A stretch of DNA of 64,000 nt from Synechococcales cyanobacterium CNB. GTDB lineage: Bacteria; Planctomycetota; Phycisphaerae; Phycisphaerales; UBA1924. Below the pieces are notes generated by a model. It did not search any database. It saw only the letters and a program-made list of their open reading frames with translations, and was not told the DNA's origin. A program made the translations under genes and the position numbers. The DNA is taken from the NCBI GenBank assembly GCA_030263455.1, contig SZOZ01000007.1:124001-188000 (forward strand). The letters run 5' to 3'. Below are positions 16,122 through 25,425 of the stretch, piece by piece. How positions within the stretch are numbered: the stretch's first letter is position 1; each line of letters opens with the position of its first letter.

Positions 16122-19100
16122 ATGCTCGAAGAACTGAACGAGGCGCAGCGGGCGGCGGTGGAGCACGAGGGCGGTCCCCTGATCGTCCTCGCGGGGCCGG
16201 GAACGGGCAAGACGCGGGTGATCGTCCACCGCATCGCCCACCTGATCGACGCACGCGGGGCCGAGCCGGAGTCGGTGCTGGCCGTGACCTACACGGTCAA
16301 GGCCGCCGACGAGCTGCGCGAGCGACTCACCGGCCTGGTCGGCGCGGGCGTGGCGGACCGCGTGCGGGCGCACACGTTCCACGGGTTCGGGCACCGCGTG
16401 GTGCGGCGATTCCCAGACCTGCTCGGCCTGTGGCGCGAGCCGGAGTTGATCGACTCGGCCCAGCAGCGACGCCTGATGCGGGCGCTGATCGCCGAGCATC
16501 GGGTGTACGGGCAGGCCATCGGGCGCGGGTACGAGGCCCTGATCGAGGAAGCCGAGCGGCATTTCGAGGCCTTCCGCAACGCCGGGCTGACGCCGGCACG
16601 ATGCATGGCGTTCGCGCAGGCATGGGCGGAGCGGACCGCGCGAAGCGAGCGTTCCGACGGGACGCCGGTCGTGGATGAACGCGAGGCAGCCGCGGAACGC
16701 GAGGCGCAGGCCATGTTCGCAGGGCACGCGCGGCTGTTCTCCCTCTTCGAGGCCGCGTGCCGAGATCGCTGCTGGGTGACCTTCGCGGACCTGATCGCCA
16801 TGCCCGCGGAGTTGCTGCTCGGGGGAGGGCGGGCGGCCGCGATTCTGCGCGATGAGTGCCGGCACGTCGTCGTGGACGAGTTTCAGGACGTGAACCGCGC
16901 GCAGGTCGAGTTGCTCAGGCTTCTCGCCCCGCCCGAATCCAACCCCGACCTCGCCGTCGTCGGCGACGACGACCAGGCCATCTACGGCTTCCGCGGGGCG
17001 GACGACCGGGCCTTCCAGCGATTCGCGTCCCTGTGGTCCGGGGCGCGCACGGTCGAACTGACCGTCAACTACAGGTCGGAACGCCCGGTGATCGAGGCCG
17101 CGAACGCCGTCATCTCGCTCGCCGAGGAACGCTTCGCACCGGACAAGGTGATCGAACTGCCCGAGACAAGGCGCGACGCGCCCACGCCCGCAGGGTCCGG
17201 CGTCGAAGGCGTGCTCCTGGAGGACGACTCCCAGGGCGCGGACGTGATCGCCTCCATGATCGCGGCGGCGAAGGCGGCACAACCCTCCAGAACTTGGCGA
17301 GAGTTCGCCGTGCTCGCGCGCTCAAATCTCGACCTCGACAGGGTCGCGGCCGCCCTGCACATCGAGGGCGTCCCCTTCCAGCAGCGCCGCGAGGGCAGGG
17401 CTGCCGACGACGAGGGCGTGAAGGATCTGCTGGCGTGGGTGGAGTTGCTGGTGAACCCTTCGGCGTCGTGGGCGGCCCGGCGCCTGCTCGTGCGGCCGCC
17501 CTTCAGCGCCGGACGAGAAGCCGTCGTGGCCGCCGAGGCGCTCTTCCGCGGCCGCGCAAGCCGCGCGGACATGGGAGATGGAGACCCCCCCCCAGCGTAC
17601 GTCGAGTGGCTCGCCGCGAACGGACCGGACGATCCGGGCATCACGCGGTTCGTCGAAGCCGCCCGGGAACTCGCCCAGTTCGCGGGATCCGCCTCGGCCG
17701 CATCGGCAATCTACAGGATCGTGACCCGCTGCGACCTGGCCCACGCAGACCTCCTCCCGGCACGCGAGCGGGCGCGCCGCGTGTCGTGCCTCGTCGCCGC
17801 GCTGCGCTTCGCGCGGACCGTCCAAGCAAGGCTGGACGCGCCGGGAGACCTCGCGTCGTTCCTGTCGTACTACCAGGACTTGAACCAGCGCGACCGAGGG
17901 TTCGAGACGACAGGATGGGACAGGGTCGATCGGAGCGAGGACGAGGAGGAGCAGGAGGACGCCGTTCAGGTGCTGACCGCGCACTCGACCAAGGGGCTGG
18001 AGTTCGACGAGGTCTTCGTCGCTCGCGTGAACCCCCAGCACGGGTTCCCGAAAACGGGCGGCGATGAGTGGCTGGAACTGCCGCCCGGCCTGCTCGACGA
18101 CCACGACGACAGACGGTCGGCGAAGGAACGCGCCAAGGCCGAGGAACGGCGGCTCTTCTACGTCGCCTGCACGCGGGCGCGGCGGCGTCTCGTGCTGCTC
18201 TCGAAGCGCACGAAGACACGGAGCAGGAGCACCCACTACTTCCAGGAGTTGCAGCACGGCTCCCCGGCCCTGATCGTGATACACGACGCCGCGGACGTCC
18301 TGGCGCGCGCCGCCGAGCACGGCGTGGGCGCCTTCGCTCGCACCGCGCTGGACAGAGAGGCGCCCGAGTTCGCCGAGGCGGCCCGCCGGCGCGACGAAGC
18401 CGCGGCCCTGCGGCGCGCGGCACGGCTCGATGCGGCCGGTGCGCTGGACACCATGGACCGACCGGGAGTGACCTCCGAAGAACTGGCGGAGGCCGCCGCA
18501 CGCCTGCGCGAAGCCGCCGCCTTGGTCGCCATCGCCGCGCACGCCCAGCGCACCGGCTCCGCGCCCGAGTGGGTGGTGCACGAGTCGGAGCGCGCGCGAC
18601 GCGCGGCGGCACGCCTGGCGGGCGCGCGGGCGACCGCCCCGCTTCCAGAAGGTCCGATCGAACTGCGCCCCATGCGCCCCCCGCTCTCCCTGAGCTACAC
18701 CTTCGTGCACGACTATCAGCGCTGCCCGCGGTGCTTCTTCGTCAAGCATGTGCTGAACCTGCCCGAAGAGGGGCGCGAAAGAGCGACCTCCGGGAAGTGC
18801 GTGCACCTCGCGCTGGAACGGTTCTACGCGCGGTGGCGGGACGCCGACGCGGAGGGCACGGCGCGCCCGGGACAGGCCGACCTGCTCGAGTTCGGAAGGC
18901 GAGCGTACTTCGGGTCGCTCGCGCCGGGAGAACGCGCGGACGCTGGCGCACTGGACGAAACGCTCGCCCTGCTGCGAACCGCCTACGACCGCCTGCACGA
19001 GCCGACCGTCGAGGTGCTCGAAGTCGAACGGCTCGTGACGATGCCCTACACCGCCTCCGGCGCGGAGCACCGCCTGGCCGCGAAGATCGACCGGATCGAT

Positions 19101-19412
19101 CGCGTCGAGGGGGGGGTCCGCATCGTGGACTACAAGTCGGGATACCCGTCGAAGCGGCTCACGGTACCGGACACGGACGACCTGCAACTGGGCATCTACG
19201 CCATGGCCGTGCGGCAGCTCTACCCCGGCGCGGCCGGAACGGCGGAGTACTGGCTCCTCCGCACCGGCGAACGTGCGGCCGTCGCGCTGGCGGACCTGGA
19301 CCTGGGCGCCGTGCGCGGGGTGATCGACGAGGTCGTCCGGGCCGTGCTCGCGGGCGACTACCCGCGCGGCAAGAACTGCGACGGCACGTGCGAAATCCTG
19401 GGGCTTGAGTGA
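16122..19412 (+). CDS. UvrD/REP-family helicase with C-terminal PD-(D/E)XK nuclease
   Basis: 1096 residues. SF1A helicase: Walker A VLAGPGTGKTRV (about 23-34), TYTVKAADELRERL, Walker B VVVDEFQDVNR, GDDDQAIYGFRGADD, TVNYRSE and VQVLTAHSTKGLEFDEVFV with the RRLFYVACTRARRRLVLL motif VI. The last 250 residues form a RecB-like nuclease: SYTFVHDYQRCPRCFF, KCVHLALERFYARW, LAAKIDRIDR and VRIVDYKSG. Cys pairs at CPRC and CDGTC could hold a metal or Fe-S cluster, but the usual four-Cys spacing is not clear. A helicase-nuclease in one chain resembles AddA/AdnB; no partner subunit is nearby. Role inferred: end resection or repair. Confidence 0.9.
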   Translation: MLEELNEAQRAAVEHEGGPLIVLAGPGTGKTRVIVHRIAHLIDARGAEPESVLAVTYTVKAADELRERLTGLVGAGVADRVRAHTFHGFGHRVVRRFPDLLGLWREPELIDSAQQRRLMRALIAEHRVYGQAIGRGYEALIEEAERHFEAFRNAGLTPARCMAFAQAWAERTARSERSDGTPVVDEREAAAEREAQAMFAGHARLFSLFEAACRDRCWVTFADLIAMPAELLLGGGRAAAILRDECRHVVVDEFQDVNRAQVELLRLLAPPESNPDLAVVGDDDQAIYGFRGADDRAFQRFASLWSGARTVELTVNYRSERPVIEAANAVISLAEERFAPDKVIELPETRRDAPTPAGSGVEGVLLEDDSQGADVIASMIAAAKAAQPSRTWREFAVLARSNLDLDRVAAALHIEGVPFQQRREGRAADDEGVKDLLAWVELLVNPSASWAARRLLVRPPFSAGREAVVAAEALFRGRASRADMGDGDPPPAYVEWLAANGPDDPGITRFVEAARELAQFAGSASAASAIYRIVTRCDLAHADLLPARERARRVSCLVAALRFARTVQARLDAPGDLASFLSYYQDLNQRDRGFETTGWDRVDRSEDEEEQEDAVQVLTAHSTKGLEFDEVFVARVNPQHGFPKTGGDEWLELPPGLLDDHDDRRSAKERAKAEERRLFYVACTRARRRLVLLSKRTKTRSRSTHYFQELQHGSPALIVIHDAADVLARAAEHGVGAFARTALDREAPEFAEAARRRDEAAALRRAARLDAAGALDTMDRPGVTSEELAEAAARLREAAALVAIAAHAQRTGSAPEWVVHESERARRAAARLAGARATAPLPEGPIELRPMRPPLSLSYTFVHDYQRCPRCFFVKHVLNLPEEGRERATSGKCVHLALERFYARWRDADAEGTARPGQADLLEFGRRAYFGSLAPGERADAGALDETLALLRTAYDRLHEPTVEVLEVERLVTMPYTASGAEHRLAAKIDRIDRVEGGVRIVDYKSGYPSKRLTVPDTDDLQLGIYAMAVRQLYPGAAGTAEYWLLRTGERAAVALADLDLGAVRGVIDEVVRAVLAGDYPRGKNCDGTCEILGLE

Positions 19413-19474
19413 CCATCGCCCCCGCGGCCGACCCCGCGCCCCCCGCTCCGCGCAACGGCTTCACGCGGTCCGGC

Positions 19475-22387
19475 TCACCCCACGACCACGTTCACGAGTC
19501 GGCCCGGAACGACGATCACCTTGCGCACGGCGCGGCCGGCGATCGCCTCACGCACCTTCGCGTCCGCGAGCGCGATCGACTCGATGCGCGCCGCGTCCGC
19601 GTCGGCGGGAACGATCACCTTCGCCCGCACCTTGCCCGCGATCTGCACCGCGATCTCCACCTCGTCGTCGCGCAGCATCGACTCGTCGTACTCGGGCCAC
19701 GACGCGTGCGAGACGAACCCCCGTCCCCCAAGGCGGCTCCACAACTCCTCCGCCAGGTGCGGCGCGAACGGCGCAAGCACACGCGCGAAACGGTCGGCCT
19801 GGCTCCGCGTCAGCCCGCACGCGGTCGTCGCCGAGTTCACGAACTCGATCATCGCAGCGATGGCGGTGTTGAACGCCAGACGCTCGACGTCCGCCCCGAC
19901 CTTCGCGACCGTGCGGTGCAGGAGTTTCTCGACCGCCGGGTCTTGCGTCCCGCCCGCATCGGCGTCGCCGACCAGCCGCGGCTCACCGGTCTCCTCGTCG
20001 ATGATGAGCCGCCACGCGCGCTGCAGAAAGCGGAACAGGCCCGTGATGTCGCGAGGGTTCCATGGCTTGGCGGCCTCCAGCGGTCCCATGTACATCTCGT
20101 ACAGCCGGAACGTATCCGCCCCGTACTCCGCAATCACGTCGTCCGGGTTGATCACGTTGCGCAGGCTCTTGGACATCTTCGCGACAATCTGCGCCACCGG
20201 CCTGCCCGACGCCCGCTCAACGAACACCCCCTCGCCCCGCTCCTCGACCTCGTCCACGGGAACGAGCGTCTTGTCCTCACGCTGGTAGGCGTGGCTCAGG
20301 ATCAGCCCCTGGTGGAAGAGCCTGGCAAAAGGCTCATCGGTCGATACCAGGCCGAGGTCGAACAGCACCTTATGCCAGAAGCGCGCGTAGAGCAGGTGCA
20401 GCACCGCGTGCTCCGCGCCGCCGATGTAGAGATCGACGCCGCCGGCTCCATCCTCTCCGCCGCGGTACCGCCCCTCCGCTGTTCTCCCTTTCATCCAGTA
20501 CCGCTCCGCCGCCTCGCCCACGAAGCGATCCGCGTTGTGCGGGTCGCAGTAACGCAGGTAGTACCAGCACGAGCCGGCCCAGCCCGGCATCGTGTTCGTC
20601 TCACGCGTCACCGGCGCATCCGGCGGAAGCCCACGCACGCCCGCCTCGCCAGCCGTCGTGCGAAGCCAGGCGGTCGCCTTGGCGAGCAGCGGCACCGGCT
20701 CGTCGCTCTCGATCGGCTGGTAGTCCGCAAGCTCCGGCAGACGAACGGGCAGCGCATCGTCCGCCACCGCGTGGTGCCGGCCCCGCTCGTCCCACACGAT
20801 CGGGAACGGCTCGCCCCAGTAACGCTGCCGGCTGAACAGCCAGTCGCGCAGACGGTAGTTCACTCGCCTTCGCCCGACGCCCCTCTCCTCCAGCCACGCG
20901 ATGATGCGCTGCTTCGCCTCCGCGATGCACAGGCCGTCCAGGAAGCCCGAGTTGATCGCCGGCCCGTCCCCGAGGTACGGCCCGTCGCCGAAACCGGGGG
21001 GGGGCTGCACGGTCCGCACGATCGGCAGCCCGAATGCCCGTGCAAAGTCCCAGTCGCGCTGGTCCTGGCCGGGCACCGCCATGATCGCGCCCGTGCCGTA
21101 CCCCATCAGCACGTAGTCCGCCGTCCAGACCGGGATGCGCCCGCCTGTCGCAGGGTTGATCGCGTAAACCCCCGTGAAGACGCCCGTCTTCTCCCTGCTC
21201 TCCTGGCGCTCGACGTCCGAGCGATTGCGCGCCGCCAGCACGTAGCCGCGCAGAGCGTCGACGTCCGTCTCCGCGCCTGGGTAGTCGAGTGCAGCGTCCA
21301 CCAGCGGGTGCTCGGGCGCGACCACCATGTACGTCGCCCCGAAGATCGTGTCCGGGCGGGTCGTGAAGACACGCAGGGACTCGCCCGTCCGATCCCCCTC
21401 CCTGCCCAGGATCGGGAACTCGACCTCCGCCCCTTCCGATCGACCGATCCACTCGGCCTGCTGCGTGCGCGTGCTCTCGGGCCAGTCCACGCTCTCCAGC
21501 CCGCGCAACAGACGCTCGGCGTAGGCCGTGATGCGGAACATCCACTGCCGAAGCGGCTTGCGGAAGACGGGGAATCCCCCCCGCTCGCTGCGCCCGTCGA
21601 TCACCTCCTCGTTGGCCAGCGCGGTGCCGAGCCTCGGGCACCAGTTCACCGTCTGCACGCCCACGTACGCGAGGCGGTAGGAATCGACGATCATGCGCCG
21701 CGTGTCGTCGTGCATCTCCGCCCACGACATCACCGGCTTGTCAGAGCCGATGTCGCCCGCGCCGGCGTACTCCGCAGCGTTCGGATTCAGCCGCGGCGCA
21801 CGCTCGCCCGACTCGAACTCACGCACGAGTTCGTCGATCGGCCTGGCGCGCCCCCGCTCCGTGTCGTACCAGGACTCGTAGATGCGAAGGAAGACCCACT
21901 GCGTCCAGCGGTAGTAGTCCTCGTCGATCGTACCGAACTCTCGAGACCAGTCGTAGCAGAACCCGAACCGCTTCAACTGCCGACGGAAGTTGTCGATCGC
22001 ACGGCGCGTCGTGACGGCGGGGTGAACCCCCGTCTGGATCGCGTACTGCTCCGCCGGCAGTCCGAACGCATCCCATCCCATCGGGTGCAGCACGTTGTAG
22101 CCGCGCATCCGCCGGTAACGACACACTATGTCCGTCGCCGTGTACCCCTCCGGGTGACCGACGTGCAGCCCCGCGCCGGAAGGATACGGAAACATGTCGA
22201 GGCAGTAGAACTTGCGACGCGAGGCGTCGAACCCCGCCTCGCCGGGGTTCGGCTGGCGGAACGCCCCTTCCCCCTCCCAGCGCCGCTGCCACCGAGTCTC
22301 GATCGCATCCGCGAGCGCGGCCGTATAGCGGTGCGGCGGGACGGATGGGTCGGCATTCCGGCTCGGTTGATCGGCGCTCATCGGCAT
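19475..22387 (-). CDS. leuS: Leucyl-tRNA synthetase
   Basis: 970 residues. Class I synthetase charging tRNA-Leu. HIGH-type motif in MFPYPSGAGLHVGHPEGY, the KMSKS loop in VAKMSKSLRNVINPDD, and the CP1 editing domain with TRPDTIFGATYMVVAPEHPLV. The C-terminal anticodon-binding region ends with IAVQIAGKVRAKVIVPADAD and VRKVIVVPGRLVNVVVG. ATG 22387 and ATG 22381 are both possible. A terminator for folC lies just upstream, so leuS has its own promoter; TACGCT at 22409-22404 is a weak candidate. A nine-G run (20996-21004) is in frame. Confidence 0.97.
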   Translation of the reverse strand: MPMSADQPSRNADPSVPPHRYTAALADAIETRWQRRWEGEGAFRQPNPGEAGFDASRRKFYCLDMFPYPSGAGLHVGHPEGYTATDIVCRYRRMRGYNVLHPMGWDAFGLPAEQYAIQTGVHPAVTTRRAIDNFRRQLKRFGFCYDWSREFGTIDEDYYRWTQWVFLRIYESWYDTERGRARPIDELVREFESGERAPRLNPNAAEYAGAGDIGSDKPVMSWAEMHDDTRRMIVDSYRLAYVGVQTVNWCPRLGTALANEEVIDGRSERGGFPVFRKPLRQWMFRITAYAERLLRGLESVDWPESTRTQQAEWIGRSEGAEVEFPILGREGDRTGESLRVFTTRPDTIFGATYMVVAPEHPLVDAALDYPGAETDVDALRGYVLAARNRSDVERQESREKTGVFTGVYAINPATGGRIPVWTADYVLMGYGTGAIMAVPGQDQRDWDFARAFGLPIVRTVQPPPGFGDGPYLGDGPAINSGFLDGLCIAEAKQRIIAWLEERGVGRRRVNYRLRDWLFSRQRYWGEPFPIVWDERGRHHAVADDALPVRLPELADYQPIESDEPVPLLAKATAWLRTTAGEAGVRGLPPDAPVTRETNTMPGWAGSCWYYLRYCDPHNADRFVGEAAERYWMKGRTAEGRYRGGEDGAGGVDLYIGGAEHAVLHLLYARFWHKVLFDLGLVSTDEPFARLFHQGLILSHAYQREDKTLVPVDEVEERGEGVFVERASGRPVAQIVAKMSKSLRNVINPDDVIAEYGADTFRLYEMYMGPLEAAKPWNPRDITGLFRFLQRAWRLIIDEETGEPRLVGDADAGGTQDPAVEKLLHRTVAKVGADVERLAFNTAIAAMIEFVNSATTACGLTRSQADRFARVLAPFAPHLAEELWSRLGGRGFVSHASWPEYDESMLRDDEVEIAVQIAGKVRAKVIVPADADAARIESIALADAKVREAIAGRAVRKVIVVPGRLVNVVVG

Positions 22388-22413
22388 CGCTCGCGGGACG
22401 TGAAGCGTACTCC

Positions 22414-22445
22414 AAAAACAACGAAAGCCCCGACAACGGCGAGGC
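22414..22445 (-). terminator. Rho-independent terminator after folC
   Basis: Read on the minus strand, stem GCCTCG pairs with CGGGGC (one G-T pair) around a 7-base loop, followed by a T-rich run TTTCGTTGTTTTT. It stops folC transcription before leuS. Confidence 0.6.
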
Positions 22446-22562
22446 CCCGAGGGATCGCGCCATGCCCACGACGCATCAACCCACCGGGCGGTGCGAAAGT
22501 CGGAGCGGCAGCGGCGTGCAAACGCCGGTCATGGCCGACGACTCTAGGCCCTGTTGACTCCC

Positions 22563-24038
22563 TCAGCCCTTGGCCTCCACCTGCTGACCGGGCTTGCGCC
22601 TCGCCGCGGCCTCCGCGAGCAGACGCTTCGCCTCACCAGCCAGGTAGAACGAGCCGGTGACCAGGATCAGGTCGTCACGCCCCACGGCCCGGTACGCCGT
22701 GTTGATCGCGTCCTTCAGCGAAGGCTCCACCTGCGTCATCTTCGGGCTTTTCTCCGCGAAACGCCGCTGCAACTCCGCGGGGTCGCAGGCCCGGGGGTTG
22801 TCGGACGACCGCGTAAAGATGATCTTGTCCGCACCGAGCCCGATCCTCGCCAGCATCCCGTCCACGTTCTTGTCCGATGCGCACCCGAAGATCATCACCA
22901 TCGAGTCGTAGCGAACGTGCGTCCCGATCGCCCGCACCAGCGCGTGCAGGCTGTCCGGCGTGTGCGCACCGTCGATCAGGATGCGCGGGGAGGACCACAC
23001 CTGCTCAAGCCGCCCGTTCGCGGGCGTCGCCGCCAGACCCAGCGCCACCTGGCGCTCCGGCGTGTCGAACCCCCGGTCACGCAGGTGGTCCAGCGCCGCG
23101 AGCGCCAAGCCGCAGTTCAGCGCCTGATGCTCGCCCTTCAGCGGCACCGCCAAGTGCTCGTACGTCGTCCGCGGCGAGGACAGGCAGACCCTCGCGTGCG
23201 GGCCGAGTTCCGGCGTCGCCTCGAGACGGTAGGAAAAATCGATCTCCTTGCCGAGAACTCGCAGCGGCGCGCCGATTCGCTCCGCCTCCTCGCGGAAGAC
23301 GCCCATCACCTCGTCGCTCTGCGGGAAGGTAATCGCCGTCACCCCGGGCTTCATGATGCCCGCCTTCTCGCGCGCGATCTCCGCCAGCGTCGAGCCGAGC
23401 AGCCGCGTGTGCTCGAGCTGGATCGCCGTCAGGATGCACACCTCGGGCGTCACCACGTTCGTCGAGTCGAGCCGACCGCCCAGCCCGACCTCGAGCACGG
23501 CCGCGTCCACCGCACGCTCCGCGAAGAACCGCAGCGCCAGCGCGGTCAGGAGTTCGAAGTACGTTGCCCGACCGTGCCTCGCCTCGACCGCCTCCGCCGC
23601 CGCCGCCGCCGCGCCCAGCGCGCCCGTGAACTCGTCCTCGTCGATCCACTGGTTGTTGATCCGAACACGCTCACGCACGTCCGTCAGGTGCGGGCTGGTG
23701 TAGATGCCGGTCGTGTAGCCGCACGAGGAGAGACACGACGCGAGCATCTCGGCCGTCGAGCCTTTGCCCTTGCTCCCCGCGACGTGAACGCACCGAACGT
23801 CACGCTCAGGATTGCCCAGCGCCTCCATCATCGCGCGCATGCGGTCCAGGCGAAAGACACCGCGGTCCACGTTCGCAGGACGCATCCGCTCGACGTTCAC
23901 GCTCTCGTTCAGGTACTTCAGCGCGGTCTGGTAGCTCGCGAACCGCTTCGGGCGGCGGATGCGGGCTTTCACGGACGCGGCCGACTGTCCGGACGATCGC
24001 CCCGGGGCTTTCCCGGCGGCGCTGGAGGTTCGGGGCAT
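22563..24038 (-). CDS. folC: Folylpolyglutamate/dihydrofolate synthase (FolC)
   Basis: 491 residues. Mur-ligase-family enzyme adding glutamate to (dihydro)folates with ATP. Motifs: P-loop VAGSKGKGSTAEMLAS, TSPHLTDVRERVRIN, AVLEVGLGGRLDSTNVV, ITAIQLEHTRLLGSTL, PRILIDGAHTPDSLHALV. The N-terminal 35 residues are a basic Ala/Ser-rich extension beyond the usual start. The ATG at 24038 is chosen because TAGAAT (24052-24047) lies 8 bases upstream, predicting a leaderless mRNA. The C-terminus has the typical GSFYLAGEAKRLLAE. Confidence 0.93.
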   Translation of the reverse strand: MPRTSSAAGKAPGRSSGQSAASVKARIRRPKRFASYQTALKYLNESVNVERMRPANVDRGVFRLDRMRAMMEALGNPERDVRCVHVAGSKGKGSTAEMLASCLSSCGYTTGIYTSPHLTDVRERVRINNQWIDEDEFTGALGAAAAAAEAVEARHGRATYFELLTALALRFFAERAVDAAVLEVGLGGRLDSTNVVTPEVCILTAIQLEHTRLLGSTLAEIAREKAGIMKPGVTAITFPQSDEVMGVFREEAERIGAPLRVLGKEIDFSYRLEATPELGPHARVCLSSPRTTYEHLAVPLKGEHQALNCGLALAALDHLRDRGFDTPERQVALGLAATPANGRLEQVWSSPRILIDGAHTPDSLHALVRAIGTHVRYDSMVMIFGCASDKNVDGMLARIGLGADKIIFTRSSDNPRACDPAELQRRFAEKSPKMTQVEPSLKDAINTAYRAVGRDDLILVTGSFYLAGEAKRLLAEAAARRKPGQQVEAKG

Positions 24039-24165
24039 AGCGGCAGATTCTAAGCCGCACAACCCCCCCGTCGAAGCGCGATCTTCACACTTCGCCCGGC
24101 GCGATCGCTTTCCGCGGCGCCGCAAGGACTTGCAGCCAAACGCCGCCCGCCGGGACGAAGCACGC

Positions 24166-24939
24166 TCACCCCGATCGGACCGCATGAAGCGCCATCACCG
24201 CCTTCATCTCACGCACCGCCTCCCGCAAGCCCACAAAGACCGCCCGGCTCACGATCGCGTGCCCGATGTGCAACTCCTCCACTCCCGGGAGCGCGGCGAT
24301 CGGCCCCACGTTCACGTAGTTCAACGCGTGCCCGGCGTTGAACCGCATCCCGGCGTGCCGGATGCGCGCGCCCGCGTGCGCCACACGCTCGAGCTCCGAA
24401 CGCAGCAAGCCGCGCCGAAAGTCGCCCCCGCACTCCGCGAAGGCGTGCGCATACGGCCCGGTATGCACCTCGCACACGTCGAACCCGGCCGCCGCCGCGG
24501 CGTCCACCTGCCGGTCGTCCGCGTCGATGAAGGCAGACACCAGCATCCCCGCGCCGCGCAGCCGCGCGACGACCTCCTTCATCCGGGCCGACTGCCCCGC
24601 CACGTCCAGCCCGCCCTCGGTCGTGACCTCGGTGCGCCCCTCGGGGACGAGCATGGCGGTGTCGGGGCGGATCCCCCGGGCGATCTCAACCATCTCGTCC
24701 GTGGCCGCCATCTCGAGGTTGACCTTCACCGCGACGAGGCGGCGCAGGAGTTCGACGTCGCGGTCCTGGATGTGGCGGCGGTCCTCGCGCAGGTGCATGG
24801 TGATGCCGTCGGCCCCGCCGAGTTCGGCCTCGTGGGCCGCGCGGACCGGGTCCGGCTCGCCCTGCTCGGGCGGCACGCCGCGGTAGCGTGCCTGCCGGAC
24901 GGTGGCGACGTGGTCGATGTTGACGCCGAGTTGGATCAT
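24166..24939 (-). CDS. pdxJ: Pyridoxine 5'-phosphate synthase
   Basis: 257 residues. Condenses 1-deoxyxylulose 5-phosphate with 3-amino-2-oxopropyl phosphate in vitamin B6 synthesis. Conserved segments: [93 protein letters not shown] and [23 protein letters not shown] at 24951-24946 is 6 bases before the ATG (leaderless). The MauE-like gene of module A ends 9 bases upstream of this start, so read-through from the module is possible. Confidence 0.97.
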   Translation of the reverse strand: MIQLGVNIDHVATVRQARYRGVPPEQGEPDPVRAAHEAELGGADGITMHLREDRRHIQDRDVELLRRLVAVKVNLEMAATDEMVEIARGIRPDTAMLVPEGRTEVTTEGGLDVAGQSARMKEVVARLRGAGMLVSAFIDADDRQVDAAAAAGFDVCEVHTGPYAHAFAECGGDFRRGLLRSELERVAHAGARIRHAGMRFNAGHALNYVNVGPIAALPGVEELHIGHAIVSRAVFVGLREAVREMKAVMALHAVRSG

Positions 24940-24948
24940 GCGCGCAGT

Positions 24949-25425
24949 CTACGCCGGCGCGAGCGCGGGCCGGCCCCGGAGCGGACGCCCCAGCAACGCC
25001 GTGAACACGGCGAACGCCAGATTGCGAGCGGCGATCCCGGTCCAGTCCTCGACGTTCGAAGACGCGAGCACGCCGCATCCGCACGGCGCAGGGACGGGCG
25101 GCGGGCGGAGCGTGAGGAGGAGCGCGTAGACGCCGAAGAGGCCGAAGAGTGCGGCGAGAGCCATCGCGGCACGCGCGGGCGCTCGCCCCGCCATCAGCCA
25201 CAGGAGCGCGGCGATCGCCGCGCCGAGTTCGACACCGATCACCGCCCAGGCGGCCGGCGGCGTCAATGTGTCGGGCACAAGCCCGTGCGACGACAGGACG
25301 GAGGCGAACCCGTCCGGGTTTATGAGTTTGACGAAGCCCGTGTACAGGAAGAGGGCCGCCTCGGCGAGCAGCACGGCGACGGCGAGGCGCCGCCACGTTT
25401 CGCCCGCGAGCCGCCGCGCCGTCAT
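24949..25425 (-). CDS. MauE/DoxX-family membrane protein, module A gene 4
   Basis: 158 residues, about four membrane segments: AVAVLLAEAALFLYTGFVKLINPDGF, AWAVIGVELGAAIAALLWLM, AMALAALFGLFGVYALLL and a C-terminal helix. Between helices 3 and 4 lies APCGCGVL followed by WTGIAARN. The layout matches MauE/DoxX-type proteins, which are thought to pass electrons between thiols and the quinone pool; MauE is needed to form the disulfides of methylamine dehydrogenase. The start ATGA overlaps the stop of the preceding anchored protein, indicating translational coupling. Its paralogue is at 32253-32730. Confidence 0.75.
   Translation of the reverse strand: MTARRLAGETWRRLAVAVLLAEAALFLYTGFVKLINPDGFASVLSSHGLVPDTLTPPAAWAVIGVELGAAIAALLWLMAGRAPARAAMALAALFGLFGVYALLLTLRPPPVPAPCGCGVLASSNVEDWTGIAARNLAFAVFTALLGRPLRGRPALAPA

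Noticed and set aside
14457-17282. A 941-residue version of the binding-protein gene
   Set aside because: The extra 402 residues are antisense to the UvrD helicase. A signal peptide and a TACACT element fix the start at 16076.
19409-22660. A 1083-codon open frame on the plus strand opposite leuS
   Set aside because: It is the antisense of leuS, with an Arg/Pro/His-rich composition typical of shadows in GC-rich DNA. LeuS motifs on the other strand are complete.
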